The notes under the pieces were generated by a model, which saw nothing but the letters and a program-made list of their open reading frames with translations, did no database searches and was not told the origin of the DNA. From the NCBI RefSeq assembly GCF_003002925.1, contig NZ_PVTK01000002.1, positions 354,423 to 418,422 on the forward strand: DNA of 64,000 bases. Reading direction: 5' to 3'. Positions within the stretch are counted from its first letter, which is position 1, and the number at the start of each line of letters is the position of its first letter. Both the position numbers and the translations under genes were made by a program. Below are positions 55,980 through 64,000 of the stretch, piece by piece. The stretch is from Vreelandella songnenensis. GTDB lineage: Bacteria > Pseudomonadota > Gammaproteobacteria > Pseudomonadales > Halomonadaceae.

Positions 55980-56794
55980 GTTCGGGGTGCCTGGCGGCGC
56001 ACTACCATCAGGCATTGCGCGACGCCGACGTGCTGGCCCAGATTCAGCACCACTACCCGGCAGGCCCCACCTTGCACCAGCTGGCCCCGCTGGATCAGCT
56101 GCACATTGGCGGCGTGAGTGCTTCAAGAAGGTTGCTTAGCCTGCTCGACCCCGCCACCCACCCGCACGTGCTGGATATAGGTGCGGGCCTGGGCGGGCTG
56201 ATGCGCCAGGGCGCAGCGCTGGGGTTTCAGATGACCGGGCTGGATATTACCCACCGTTTCACGCGGCTCAACCAGGCGCTGACCAAGCTTGCCGACACAG
56301 CCGGGCCGTCGCTTCGCTGGGTAACCGGCAACGCTCACACCCTGCCCTTTGCTGAGGCCAGCTTTGATGCACTGCTCTTCCAGCATAGCCTCATGAACAT
56401 GCCCGATGCGGCCGGGGTATTGAAAGAGAGCCGCCGAGTGCTGCGCCCTGGTGGCACACTGGTCATGCATGAGGTGGTGAGCGGGGCCAACGTATCCAAG
56501 CTGCGCTTGCCGGTGCCCTGGGCATCCACGGCCGAGCACTCACACCTGCTCGATCATGCAGCGTTACGCGTACTGCTCACCAGGGCGGGCTTTACTCTGG
56601 AGCATGACCTGGACTGGAGTGACACGGCCCTTGAGTGGCGCGAACGCCAGCGCGGCAAGGAGCAAACAGGTAAGGCGCCGGTGCTCTCGCCGCAGTGGGT
56701 GTTTGGCGAGCGCTTCATGGAAATGGGAAAAAACCTGCTGTTCAACCTCAAGGCAGGCGCAATTAACGTGGTAGAAATAAGGGCCAGTTGCTAA
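55976..56794 (+). CDS. Class I SAM-dependent methyltransferase
   Basis: 272 residues. SAM-binding motif [21 protein letters not shown] followed by a GLDITHRF acidic end of strand 2, and [34 protein letters not shown] as motifs II-III of UbiE-like enzymes. The start is GTG 55976, overlapping the acyl-CoA synthetase stop by 4 bases, so translation is coupled. Substrate unknown; a link to acyl-CoA or quinone metabolism is only suggested by position. Confidence 0.82.
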   Translation: MSSGCLAAHYHQALRDADVLAQIQHHYPAGPTLHQLAPLDQLHIGGVSASRRLLSLLDPATHPHVLDIGAGLGGLMRQGAALGFQMTGLDITHRFTRLNQALTKLADTAGPSLRWVTGNAHTLPFAEASFDALLFQHSLMNMPDAAGVLKESRRVLRPGGTLVMHEVVSGANVSKLRLPVPWASTAEHSHLLDHAALRVLLTRAGFTLEHDLDWSDTALEWRERQRGKEQTGKAPVLSPQWVFGERFMEMGKNLLFNLKAGAINVVEIRASC

Positions 56795-56834
56795 GCTGGT
56801 GAGGATAATAAAAGGCCAAGGACGAGGATCACCC

Positions 56835-57407
56835 ATGAAACGCTTGGCTGGCGTTATACTCTATAGCGTTATTGGCTCTACCCTACCTTTCACCACCGCA
56901 GCGGCCGACGACGCGCCACTGGTCGTGGCATATGCCACACCTGAAAGCGAGCTGATGCAGCTGGACAACGGCGTGGTGCTTGAAGGCAGCGACCTGAGCA
57001 GCCTGGATACCTACACCTCAGGCTTTCGGCTAACGGCAGGCTATAGCCCCTGGCAACTTCCCCGCCTGGATATCGGTGCCGAAATTGCCTACCGCGAAAG
57101 CGACGAAGTGCCCATCGCTACCAGCATGTCTCCCTTGATCATGGACACCCTGAGCCTGGGCGGCGCCATCGTTGCGGGCATTCGCATGGGCGCTGTCAGC
57201 ATGTATGCCAAATCCGGCCTGACCGAGTGGCGCGGCGATACCGACAACTCCCCCGGATCAGATGAAGGCGGCACCACCTGGCTGCAAGGCTTCGGCGCCA
57301 CCCTGACCATCAACCGCCTGATCACTCGGCTCGAGTACGAACGCGTCGATGCGCCCACCTTGAGTCATCTCAATCATTTAAGCGCATCGCTGCATCTGCC
57401 GTTTTAA
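56835..57407 (+). CDS. Small outer-membrane beta-barrel protein
   Basis: 190 residues with a signal peptide (MKRLAGVILYSVIGSTLPFTTAAA, about 24 residues) and alternating-polarity strands such as YTSGFRLTAGYSPW, IVAGIRMGAVSMYAKSGLTEWR and a C-terminal ASLHLPF ending in Phe. The pattern fits an eight-strand OmpA/OmpX-type barrel. GAGGA precedes ATG 56835. Function unknown; it stands between the methyltransferase and the VgrG-Rhs gene. Confidence 0.65.
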   Translation: MKRLAGVILYSVIGSTLPFTTAAADDAPLVVAYATPESELMQLDNGVVLEGSDLSSLDTYTSGFRLTAGYSPWQLPRLDIGAEIAYRESDEVPIATSMSPLIMDTLSLGGAIVAGIRMGAVSMYAKSGLTEWRGDTDNSPGSDEGGTTWLQGFGATLTINRLITRLEYERVDAPTLSHLNHLSASLHLPF

Positions 57408-57429
57408 CTCGGGGCTACCTACGCATAAT

Positions 57430-57459
57430 TTGTAAGCCATGTCTTACAACGTTGTAAGA
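57430..57459. promoter_or_regulatory. Perfect 18-bp palindrome before vgrG-rhs
   Basis: TCTTACAACGTTGTAAGA (57442-57459) is a perfect palindrome; an additional half site TTGTAAG at 57430-57436 is inverted to its left arm across 6 bases. The group lies 96 bases before the VgrG-Rhs start and is a strong operator candidate for a dimeric regulator (TetR-like or similar). No cognate regulator gene is seen nearby. Confidence 0.65.
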
Positions 57460-57554
57460 TATCCACGCTACGTGCCCTTCAGGGGTTGCCCTCTTCGCTC
57501 ATATCGCTACCCTAAGCCTTCTTATACATAGCGAAGAATCCAAGGAGCGGCGCG

Positions 57555-60500
57555 ATGGCAGACGGTACAGGTCTTCAATTTACCCTTACCTTACCCGGGG
57601 CTGACGACACCGCCGTGGTCCGCTTTACCCATCGCGAAGCCCTTTCCGAACCGTTTACCCTCTCGGTCGAATTTGCCAGCCGCGCTCACGATTTATCCCC
57701 CACCGACTGCCTGGACCAGACGGCCACGTTAACTGTCTGGCAGGATGGCGAACCACTGCGCCGCATTCACGGCATCGTCAGTGAGTTTGCCCAGGGTGAC
57801 CGCGGCCATCGGCGCTCGTTTTATCAGGTGGTGATTCGCCCGGCGCTGTGGCGGCTTTCGCTGCGCCATAACTCGCGCATCTTCCAGGAGACGCTGCCTT
57901 ACGATGCGATCACGACCCTGGCCCAGGAGCGCGGCCTGACGGATATCGGCTTTGCCACCACGCGTACCCCGCTCGAGCGGGAGTATCTGGTGCAGTACCG
58001 GGAAACCGATCTGGCGTTTATCGAACGCCTGGCCGCCGAAGAGGGCTGCTTCTATTTTCATGAGTTCGAAAACGCAGAAGGCGGCGCCCACCGTCTGGTA
58101 TTTGCCGATGCCACTGCAGTGTTGCCAAGCGTGGGTGAGCGCACCTACCACGGCCGCGCGGGCGGCACGCCGCCCCGGCGCCATTTGCGCAAGCTGCGTC
58201 AGGTCAGCCGGGTACGCCCGGCCTCCGCCATGCTCAAGGATTACACCTTCAAGAACCCGGCCTACGCCCAGCTGCACGAGCATCTGGCGCCTGGGCTAGG
58301 CGAACACGCTCAGCGTGAGGATTACGAACACTTCGACTACCCTGGCCGCTACAAGAAGGATGGCTCGGGCAAGCCGTTTACCCGCCACCGGCTGGAATCC
58401 CTGCGCGCCGATGCGCTGGTGGCCCAGGCCGAGAGCGACCTGCCCGAACTGGCCCCGGGCATTTGCTTTACCTTGACCGACCACGATGTGGAGAGCCTCA
58501 ATCAGGACTGGCAGGTACTCGGCGTGGTGCATGTGGGCGAGCAGCCCCAGGCGCTGGAAGAGGACGGCATGGCGCGCGGTAGCGCCACCTCGGATCAGGC
58601 GGGCGAACAGATGACCCGCTACCACAACAGCGTCGAGCTGATGCCCCGGGACCAGACCTGGCGCCCCATACCCAACCCCAAGCCCCGGGTGGACGGGCCG
58701 CAGGTGGCGTTCGTGGTGGGCCCCGAGGGCGAGGAGATCTACTGCGACGAACACGGCCGGGTCAAGGTGCAGTTCCCCTGGGACCGCTACGCCGAGCCCG
58801 ATGACACCGCCAGCTGCTGGATACGCGTCGCCCAGGGCTGGGCCGGCGGTGGCTATGGCAGTATGGCGATCCCGCGGATCGGGCATGAGGTGATCGTTTC
58901 CTTCCTGGAGGGCGATCCCGATCAGCCGCTGGTCACCGGACGTACCTACCACGCGGTGAACATTCCGCCCTACCCGCTGCCGGAACACAAGACCCGCACC
59001 GTGATCCGCACCCAGAGCCATAAAGCCGAGGGCTTCAACGAGCTGCGCTTCGAAGACGAAGCCGGTGAAGAGCACATCTGGCTGCACGCCCAGAAAGACC
59101 TGGAACTGCTGACGCTCAACGACCGCACCGAAGAGATCCGCCGCGACAGTCACCTGAAGCTGCACCGCAACCGCTTGACCGAGATTCATAACGACGACCA
59201 CCTGACGGTGCATAACCATCGCCATACGCAGATAAAAGGCGATGACCACCTTCAGGTCGATCAGACCCGTCACGAGTTCTACGGCGATTCGCAGCTATTG
59301 GAAGCGGGCCGCGAGGTGCACTACAAGGCAGGTTCTCAGGTCGTGATCGAGGCCGGGGCGGAGATCACCCTCAAAGCCGGCAGCAGCTTTGTAAAGCTCG
59401 ATCCGAGTGGTGTGACCATTGTCGGTTCGCAGGTCAAGATCAACTCTGGCGGCAGCCCCGGTCGTGGCCAGGGGCAGGCGATCGTGCTGCCCCGCCTGCC
59501 GGGCGAAGCCGAGCCGGAAGAGAGCGAAGACGTCACCCTCGAGCCGCACCAAACGCCCCTGCTGAGCAGCGATATCGCCGCGGCCACGCCTTTGGCGCTG
59601 GACGATATCGATATCACCGACGGCCTGGCCGACAACTGTAGCGCCTGTGAACCCGCCGTCGGCAGCCCGGTAAACCCGCTGCTGGGGGCCAAGCTGCTGC
59701 CCGCCGAGACCGATTTTGCCCTTCCCGCACCGCGCCCCTTTGTGTTCAGCCGTGGGTACCTCTCCAGCAAAGCACGGATTGGCGTACTCGGCCAGGGCTG
59801 GTCGCTGCCCGGCGAAAGCCTGGCCATTACCCTGGACGATGACGCCTGCATTATTCACGACGCCCAAGGGCGACAGATTACCTTTGGCCCCCTCGAACCG
59901 GGGCAGGCGCGCTTCTCGCCCACCGAACAGCTGTGGATACGCCGTGGGGGTTCGTCAGCTAAAGACAATGCGCTGAGTGACGCCCCCCGCTGGCAGGCGC
60001 TGGACGAGACGCTGCGCGACGACCCCGCGCGCATCGTACTCAGTGATACCAGCGGCCTTTACTACGTGTTTGCTCGCCCTGAGCAGACCGGCACACGCTG
60101 GCCGCTGATCGAAGAGCGCGACCGTAACGGCTATGCCACGGCGTATCAGTGGGACAATGGCCTGCTGACCCGCGTGATCGACAGCGCCGGGCGCCACTAC
60201 CAGTTCGTCTACGACGCCCTGCTGCCCCGGCAAGCCGACGATGCCGGTCAGCGCCTCACCGGCGTCAAGCTGGTTCAGGACCACGACGGCAGCGCTCAGG
60301 ACGACTGGCTAGTGCGCTACTCGTTCAGCGCCGCCGGTGACCTGCTCGCCGTGCGCCACCGCCATGGCGAGGTGGTGCGCGAATTTGAATGGCAGGATCA
60401 CATGCTGATTGCCCACCGCGTGCCTGGCGGCATGGAAGCCCACTACACCTGGGACCGCCACGCCCCGGACGGCCGCGTGGTCGGCCAGCAGGAAGCGGGC

Positions 60501-63386
60501 GGCCTCGCTCGACGTTACACCTATCACGTCGATCACACCCAGGTCACCGACAGCCTGGGCCGTGAGGAGAAGTATCACTTCGTGGGCAGCGGCCCCGGCC
60601 AGCGCTGGACCGCCCACACCCGCGCCGACGGCTCGCGCATCGAATTTCGCTATGACCGCGCCGGGCGCAAGGTGGCGACCATTGATCCGCTGGGCCGCGA
60701 GACGCTGGTCGAACGCGACGAGAACGGCCAGGTGATCGGTCAGGTCACGCCGGATGGGCAACATTGGACGATGGAGCGCGATGGGCTAGGCAGCACCGTG
60801 GGTATCAAAGGGCCCGAGAATCAGCAGTGGCAAATTGAACGCAGCGAGCGCGGCAATCCTCTCGCGGTCACCGGGCCGGAAGGTACCACGGCCTTCGCCT
60901 ATGACGATGAGCGCCTGCCCGACCGCCCTACCACGGTCACCGATGCGGTGGGCGCGACGCACCAGCGCGAGTGGAACGCTCTGGGCCAGGTCACCGCTCA
61001 GATCGACTGCTCGCAACAGCGTACCGAGTACGCCTACGACCGCCACGGCTACCTGGCGAGCATCACCAATGCCCTTGGGGAAATCACCCGCACCCAGCAC
61101 GACGAAGTGGGACGCCGTATTGTCACCCAACAGCCCGACGGCACCCACTGGCACCATCACTATGACCCGCAAGGTCGCCTGGTCGAGCTGGAAGGCCCGC
61201 AAGGCTTCCGCCAGCAGTTCTTCTTTGACGACCACGGCCGCCCGGTGCAGCGCATCGAGGCCGATGGCAGCCATCAATATACCGCCTATGACGACGTAGG
61301 CCGCCTCAGCGAGCTGACCCTGGGCAACGGCGCGGTGTACCGCTTTGCCTACGACACCATGGACCGCCTGGCCAGCGAGACCGGCCCCGACGGCCGTGAA
61401 CAGCAGTACCGCTACGATGAAGCGGGCCAACTGATCGAGCGTATCGAGGCCGGCCGCCCCGGCCCGGACGGCCAGCCGCTCGCCACGCGCTACGAGTACG
61501 ATGCCGCTGGTCGCCTTACCGCCCGTCACCTGCCTGCGACCGAACACGCACCGGTCAGCAGCGAACACTACCGCTGGGGCACCAATGGCCAGCTCATGAG
61601 CGTTACCAACGACCATGGCGAAGTAACGTTCAGCTACGACCATGCTCAACGGCTGACCGGCGAACAGCAGCGCCACGCAGGTATCGAAGGCGGAAGCCCC
61701 TGGCAGTGGGAACAGCGCCATACCCTCACCGCCAACGGCGCGCTGCAGCAAAGCCAGTTCGGCGACCTGCCCGCGCTGAACTGGCACACCTATGGCAGTG
61801 GCCACCTGCACGGCCTGAGCGCGCCGGACCTGAATCTTGACATCGCCTTGGAGCCCGATGCCCTGCACCGCGAAACTCAGCGTCGCGTAAGCCTCGGCAA
61901 TGGCGACCAGACCCAACCGCTGATCCTGGAGCGCGGTTATACGAACCTCGGCCAGTTGGATCACCTCACCCTGCGCGGCGCGCAGGCAAACGACGGCCAG
62001 CAGTACCAGTACGACGCCCTGGGCCGGATGAGCTTCCGCGCCCTGCAAGGCGAGCAATCCAAAGTCATTGCCTACAGCTACGATGCCGCCGGTCGCCTCA
62101 CCGGCAGCCAGCACGGCGATCAGGCCCACCGCTACACGGTAGACGCCGCCGGTAACCGTCTGGACGGCCAGCAGGCCCTTTCCGATAACCGCCTCGGCCA
62201 GCTCAACGGCACCCGCTACCGCTACGACGGGGCGGGTAATATGATCGAGCGGCAACAACCGGACGGCGAGCGCCTGATGATGGGCTACGATGGTGCAAAC
62301 CGCCTGGTAAACCTCACCCACACCAGCGCCTACGGCCACACCACGGAGGCCGCCTACCGCTACGACGGCCTGGGCCGCCGGATCAACAAGACCGTGCGCC
62401 ACACCAACGGCACCACGACCATCACCCACTACGGCTGGGATGGCGACCGCATCGTTCGGGAAGAAAGCGATAGTCAGCACACCACGGTCGTCTACGAGCC
62501 GAGCAGTTTTGTGCCCATGCTGCGCATCGATGATACTCAGCAAGGCCATATCCTCAGCGCTTTCATCACGGATGCGCTGGGTACGCCCATGCAACTGGTT
62601 GCCGCCAACGGCGAAACGAAATGGCAGGCGCAACCTGATGATTGGACGGCGGTGAAGAACGAGCGTGGGAATACTGATCAGCCGATTCGCTTTCAAGGGC
62701 AGTGGCATGATGAAGAAAGTGGGCTCTATTACAACCGCCATCGGTATTACGACCCGCAGCAGGGGCGGTATATTAGTCAGGATCCGATTGGGCTAAATGG
62801 CGGTACAAATTTGTATGGGTATGTGACTAATCCTATTGGGATGGTGGATCCCATGGGATTAGAAGGTTTTTTTGCTGAAACAAGAGTATCTATAGCCAAC
62901 TCTGTCCGCAGCGGCTATGAGTCTATTAGTAAAGCAACAGCTCCATTTAGAGATAATGCTTGGGGGTATGTAAATACTGGTGCTAACTATTTGGGTGGCG
63001 CGGGACAGATTATGACTGGGGCAGCATTCTGCTCAACAGTTGCAGGCTGTATGCTGGGCGGGCCAATGATAGGCCTGGGTGTTAATAGCTTACAAGAAGC
63101 TTACACTGGAGACAGTGGATACATACGTAGCGCCGCCATCGCGGCAGGGGGCGAGCAAATGGGCAATCTAGCTGTTGATACTGCTAATTTGGGAACTTCT
63201 GTAGGAGGTCTATCAAGAAAAGTCATATCGCCTGATTCTTGGAAGTTATTCAGAAATATAAGATCTGATTACGTTAGAAAATACGAAACTATGTCTCGTG
63301 GAGGTCTAACTATAGAAGGTATTGGAGGTGCAACAGGAGTTGCATCAGGTATTGAAAATTATTTTGACAGTGATGAAGGGCAGTAA
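57555..63386 (+). CDS. VgrG-Rhs fusion, type VI secretion effector with C-terminal toxin-like domain
   Basis: 1943 residues in one frame. Residues 1-620: VgrG spike (ADGTGLQFTLTLPG start, the gp27/gp5-like EGDPDQPLVTGRTYHAVNIPPYPLPEHKTRT region, and a beta-helix ending KLDPSGVTIVGSQVKINSGG). About 690-1768: Rhs shell with DUF6531-like opening (GSPVNPLLGAKLLPAE), many YD repeats, and the core end GRYISQDPIGLNGGTNLYGYV to VDPMGL. Residues 1770-1943: variable C-terminal domain, AT-rich, with two or three hydrophobic segments, distantly recalling DUF4225 proteins. It would assemble on the Hcp tube as spike and deliver the tail domain. No PAAR, DUF4123 or EagR chaperone gene is next to it. AAGGAG precedes the ATG. 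Confidence 0.93.
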   Translation: MADGTGLQFTLTLPGADDTAVVRFTHREALSEPFTLSVEFASRAHDLSPTDCLDQTATLTVWQDGEPLRRIHGIVSEFAQGDRGHRRSFYQVVIRPALWRLSLRHNSRIFQETLPYDAITTLAQERGLTDIGFATTRTPLEREYLVQYRETDLAFIERLAAEEGCFYFHEFENAEGGAHRLVFADATAVLPSVGERTYHGRAGGTPPRRHLRKLRQVSRVRPASAMLKDYTFKNPAYAQLHEHLAPGLGEHAQREDYEHFDYPGRYKKDGSGKPFTRHRLESLRADALVAQAESDLPELAPGICFTLTDHDVESLNQDWQVLGVVHVGEQPQALEEDGMARGSATSDQAGEQMTRYHNSVELMPRDQTWRPIPNPKPRVDGPQVAFVVGPEGEEIYCDEHGRVKVQFPWDRYAEPDDTASCWIRVAQGWAGGGYGSMAIPRIGHEVIVSFLEGDPDQPLVTGRTYHAVNIPPYPLPEHKTRTVIRTQSHKAEGFNELRFEDEAGEEHIWLHAQKDLELLTLNDRTEEIRRDSHLKLHRNRLTEIHNDDHLTVHNHRHTQIKGDDHLQVDQTRHEFYGDSQLLEAGREVHYKAGSQVVIEAGAEITLKAGSSFVKLDPSGVTIVGSQVKINSGGSPGRGQGQAIVLPRLPGEAEPEESEDVTLEPHQTPLLSSDIAAATPLALDDIDITDGLADNCSACEPAVGSPVNPLLGAKLLPAETDFALPAPRPFVFSRGYLSSKARIGVLGQGWSLPGESLAITLDDDACIIHDAQGRQITFGPLEPGQARFSPTEQLWIRRGGSSAKDNALSDAPRWQALDETLRDDPARIVLSDTSGLYYVFARPEQTGTRWPLIEERDRNGYATAYQWDNGLLTRVIDSAGRHYQFVYDALLPRQADDAGQRLTGVKLVQDHDGSAQDDWLVRYSFSAAGDLLAVRHRHGEVVREFEWQDHMLIAHRVPGGMEAHYTWDRHAPDGRVVGQQEAGGLARRYTYHVDHTQVTDSLGREEKYHFVGSGPGQRWTAHTRADGSRIEFRYDRAGRKVATIDPLGRETLVERDENGQVIGQVTPDGQHWTMERDGLGSTVGIKGPENQQWQIERSERGNPLAVTGPEGTTAFAYDDERLPDRPTTVTDAVGATHQREWNALGQVTAQIDCSQQRTEYAYDRHGYLASITNALGEITRTQHDEVGRRIVTQQPDGTHWHHHYDPQGRLVELEGPQGFRQQFFFDDHGRPVQRIEADGSHQYTAYDDVGRLSELTLGNGAVYRFAYDTMDRLASETGPDGREQQYRYDEAGQLIERIEAGRPGPDGQPLATRYEYDAAGRLTARHLPATEHAPVSSEHYRWGTNGQLMSVTNDHGEVTFSYDHAQRLTGEQQRHAGIEGGSPWQWEQRHTLTANGALQQSQFGDLPALNWHTYGSGHLHGLSAPDLNLDIALEPDALHRETQRRVSLGNGDQTQPLILERGYTNLGQLDHLTLRGAQANDGQQYQYDALGRMSFRALQGEQSKVIAYSYDAAGRLTGSQHGDQAHRYTVDAAGNRLDGQQALSDNRLGQLNGTRYRYDGAGNMIERQQPDGERLMMGYDGANRLVNLTHTSAYGHTTEAAYRYDGLGRRINKTVRHTNGTTTITHYGWDGDRIVREESDSQHTTVVYEPSSFVPMLRIDDTQQGHILSAFITDALGTPMQLVAANGETKWQAQPDDWTAVKNERGNTDQPIRFQGQWHDEESGLYYNRHRYYDPQQGRYISQDPIGLNGGTNLYGYVTNPIGMVDPMGLEGFFAETRVSIANSVRSGYESISKATAPFRDNAWGYVNTGANYLGGAGQIMTGAAFCSTVAGCMLGGPMIGLGVNSLQEAYTGDSGYIRSAAIAAGGEQMGNLAVDTANLGTSVGGLSRKVISPDSWKLFRNIRSDYVRKYETMSRGGLTIEGIGGATGVASGIENYFDSDEGQ

Positions 63387-63388
63387 AA

Positions 63389-63673
63389 ATGATCACATTA
63401 TTAATATTATCAACAATTCTTATTCTTGAAATACCACTATATTTATGGCTAAAATCGCTTGTTAGGCGCACTAGCCACGGCAAGTTAACTTGGATAATGA
63501 TGCCTTTTATCTTTCCTGCTGGAATACCAGGATTGCTAGTGGAAAAAGAATATCTAGAAAAGACTTCTCTGACAGTACTTTTATCTATACTAATTCCCGT
63601 AGTTGCAGTTTGGATTTTTATGAGAGTTGATAAAGCGGCTTTAAAATATAGGGATAGACACTTAATTCAATAG
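63389..63673 (+). CDS. Putative immunity protein to the Rhs C-terminal toxin
   Basis: 94 residues with about three hydrophobic segments (residues 2-20, 35-52, 64-82), so an inner-membrane protein. The gene begins 2 bases after the effector stop and is AT-rich like the toxin tip, as expected for a toxin-immunity cassette. A membrane immunity protein fits a toxin acting on membranes or in the periplasm. No family recognised. Confidence 0.65.
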   Translation: MITLLILSTILILEIPLYLWLKSLVRRTSHGKLTWIMMPFIFPAGIPGLLVEKEYLEKTSLTVLLSILIPVVAVWIFMRVDKAALKYRDRHLIQ

Positions 63674-63707
63674 AAAAATAACCCTAGGAGTCGAAAGCCC
63701 CTTTTGA

Positions 63708-64000
63708 CGGACGTGCGTTGATCTAACCGCCACCGAGCACGCCCCCGCCAGCACCGAGCAGTATTGCTGGAGCACTAACGAACAGTTGGCGAGCGTGACC
63801 AACGCCCATGGGGAAGTGACGTTCAGCTACGACCATGCTCAACGGCTGACCGGCGAACAGCAGCGCCACGCAGGTATCGAAGGCGGAAGCCCCTGGCAGT
63901 GGGAACAGCGCCATACCCTCACCGCCAACGGCGCGCCGCAGCAAAGTCAGTTCGGCGACCTTCCCGCGCTCAACTGGCACACCTACGGCAGCGGCCACCT
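63708..64000 (+). pseudogene. Displaced Rhs core fragment (partial, no start)
   Basis: A frame open from the codon after TGA 63705-63707 to the window end encodes TEHAPASTEQYCWSTNEQLA and onwards, aligning with residues about 1325-1420 of the upstream Rhs. Bases 63819-63936 are identical to 61626-61743 (118 bp), and flanks are about 80-90 percent similar. No start codon or RBS is present. Such truncated rhs copies usually carry another C-terminal toxin and immunity gene beyond this edge and serve as donors for tip exchange. Confidence 0.85.

Noticed and set aside
60100..62700. Regularly spaced repeats as a possible CRISPR array
   Set aside because: The periodicity comes from YD peptide repeats within one coding frame; units vary and there are no spacers.
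60786..62741. 651-residue minus-strand frame over the Rhs region
   Set aside because: Arises from the YD-repeat codon pattern of the Rhs gene; no independent support.

Overview
The window comes from a Gram-negative gammaproteobacterium. Its high G+C content, strong GGAG-type ribosome binding sites, OprP/OmpC-style porin, liu leucine-catabolism operon and type VI VgrG/Rhs effector suggest Halomonas or a close Halomonadaceae relative. This is inferred from gene content only, because no rRNA or other phylogenetic marker is present. No tRNA, rRNA, insertion sequence or CRISPR array was found.

Layout. 1-3298: tail of an AmpG-like permease, a SEC-C zinc-motif protein and an ABC1/UbiB-type kinase. 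3607-12822: a coherent cluster comprising an FbpABC-like ABC importer, an inositol-monophosphatase-family enzyme, a dual-specificity-type phosphatase, a LacI regulator, a secreted MINPP-like (RHGxR/HAE) phytase and a porin. I read it as an uptake and breakdown system for inositol phosphates or a similar phosphorylated organic compound, and it is the best candidate here for an undescribed system. 12907-16654: topoisomerase III, and a LysR/azoreductase divergent pair. 16808-22223: an envelope block (M48 protease, LemA, DUF3592-like, YdgA/DUF945-like, MgtC). 22592-29450: YfcC-type transporter, LysR and an operon of M20 hydrolase plus kynA-kynU-kynB for tryptophan to anthranilate.

29500-37617: a leaderless subtilase followed by a stand-alone 79-residue protein resembling a subtilisin propeptide (I9), two c-di-GMP proteins (one with a degenerate GGDEF, one intact), a membrane-anchored coiled-coil protein, a 38-residue lysine-rich protein and about 0.7 kb of AT-rich sequence with a possible gene remnant. 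37618-41658: valine catabolism (acyl-CoA dehydrogenase, 3-hydroxyisobutyryl-CoA hydrolase, mmsB) plus a GST. 41878-46754: branched-chain amino-acid ABC importer. 47116-54195: liuR-liuABCDE for leucine catabolism, followed by an acyl-CoA synthetase, a methyltransferase and a small outer-membrane protein. Near-identical 16-bp palindromes (consensus TTKACGTTAACGTMAA) precede the valine operon, livG and liuR, so the importer and both catabolic branches look like one LiuR regulon.

57555-64000: a 1943-residue VgrG-Rhs fusion with an AT-rich C-terminal toxin-like domain, a 94-residue membrane protein as likely immunity partner, and then a displaced, start-less Rhs fragment sharing a 118-bp identical stretch with the main gene. 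A perfect 18-bp palindrome lies upstream. Short degenerate tandem repeats of 13-16 bp recur in at least four intergenic gaps.
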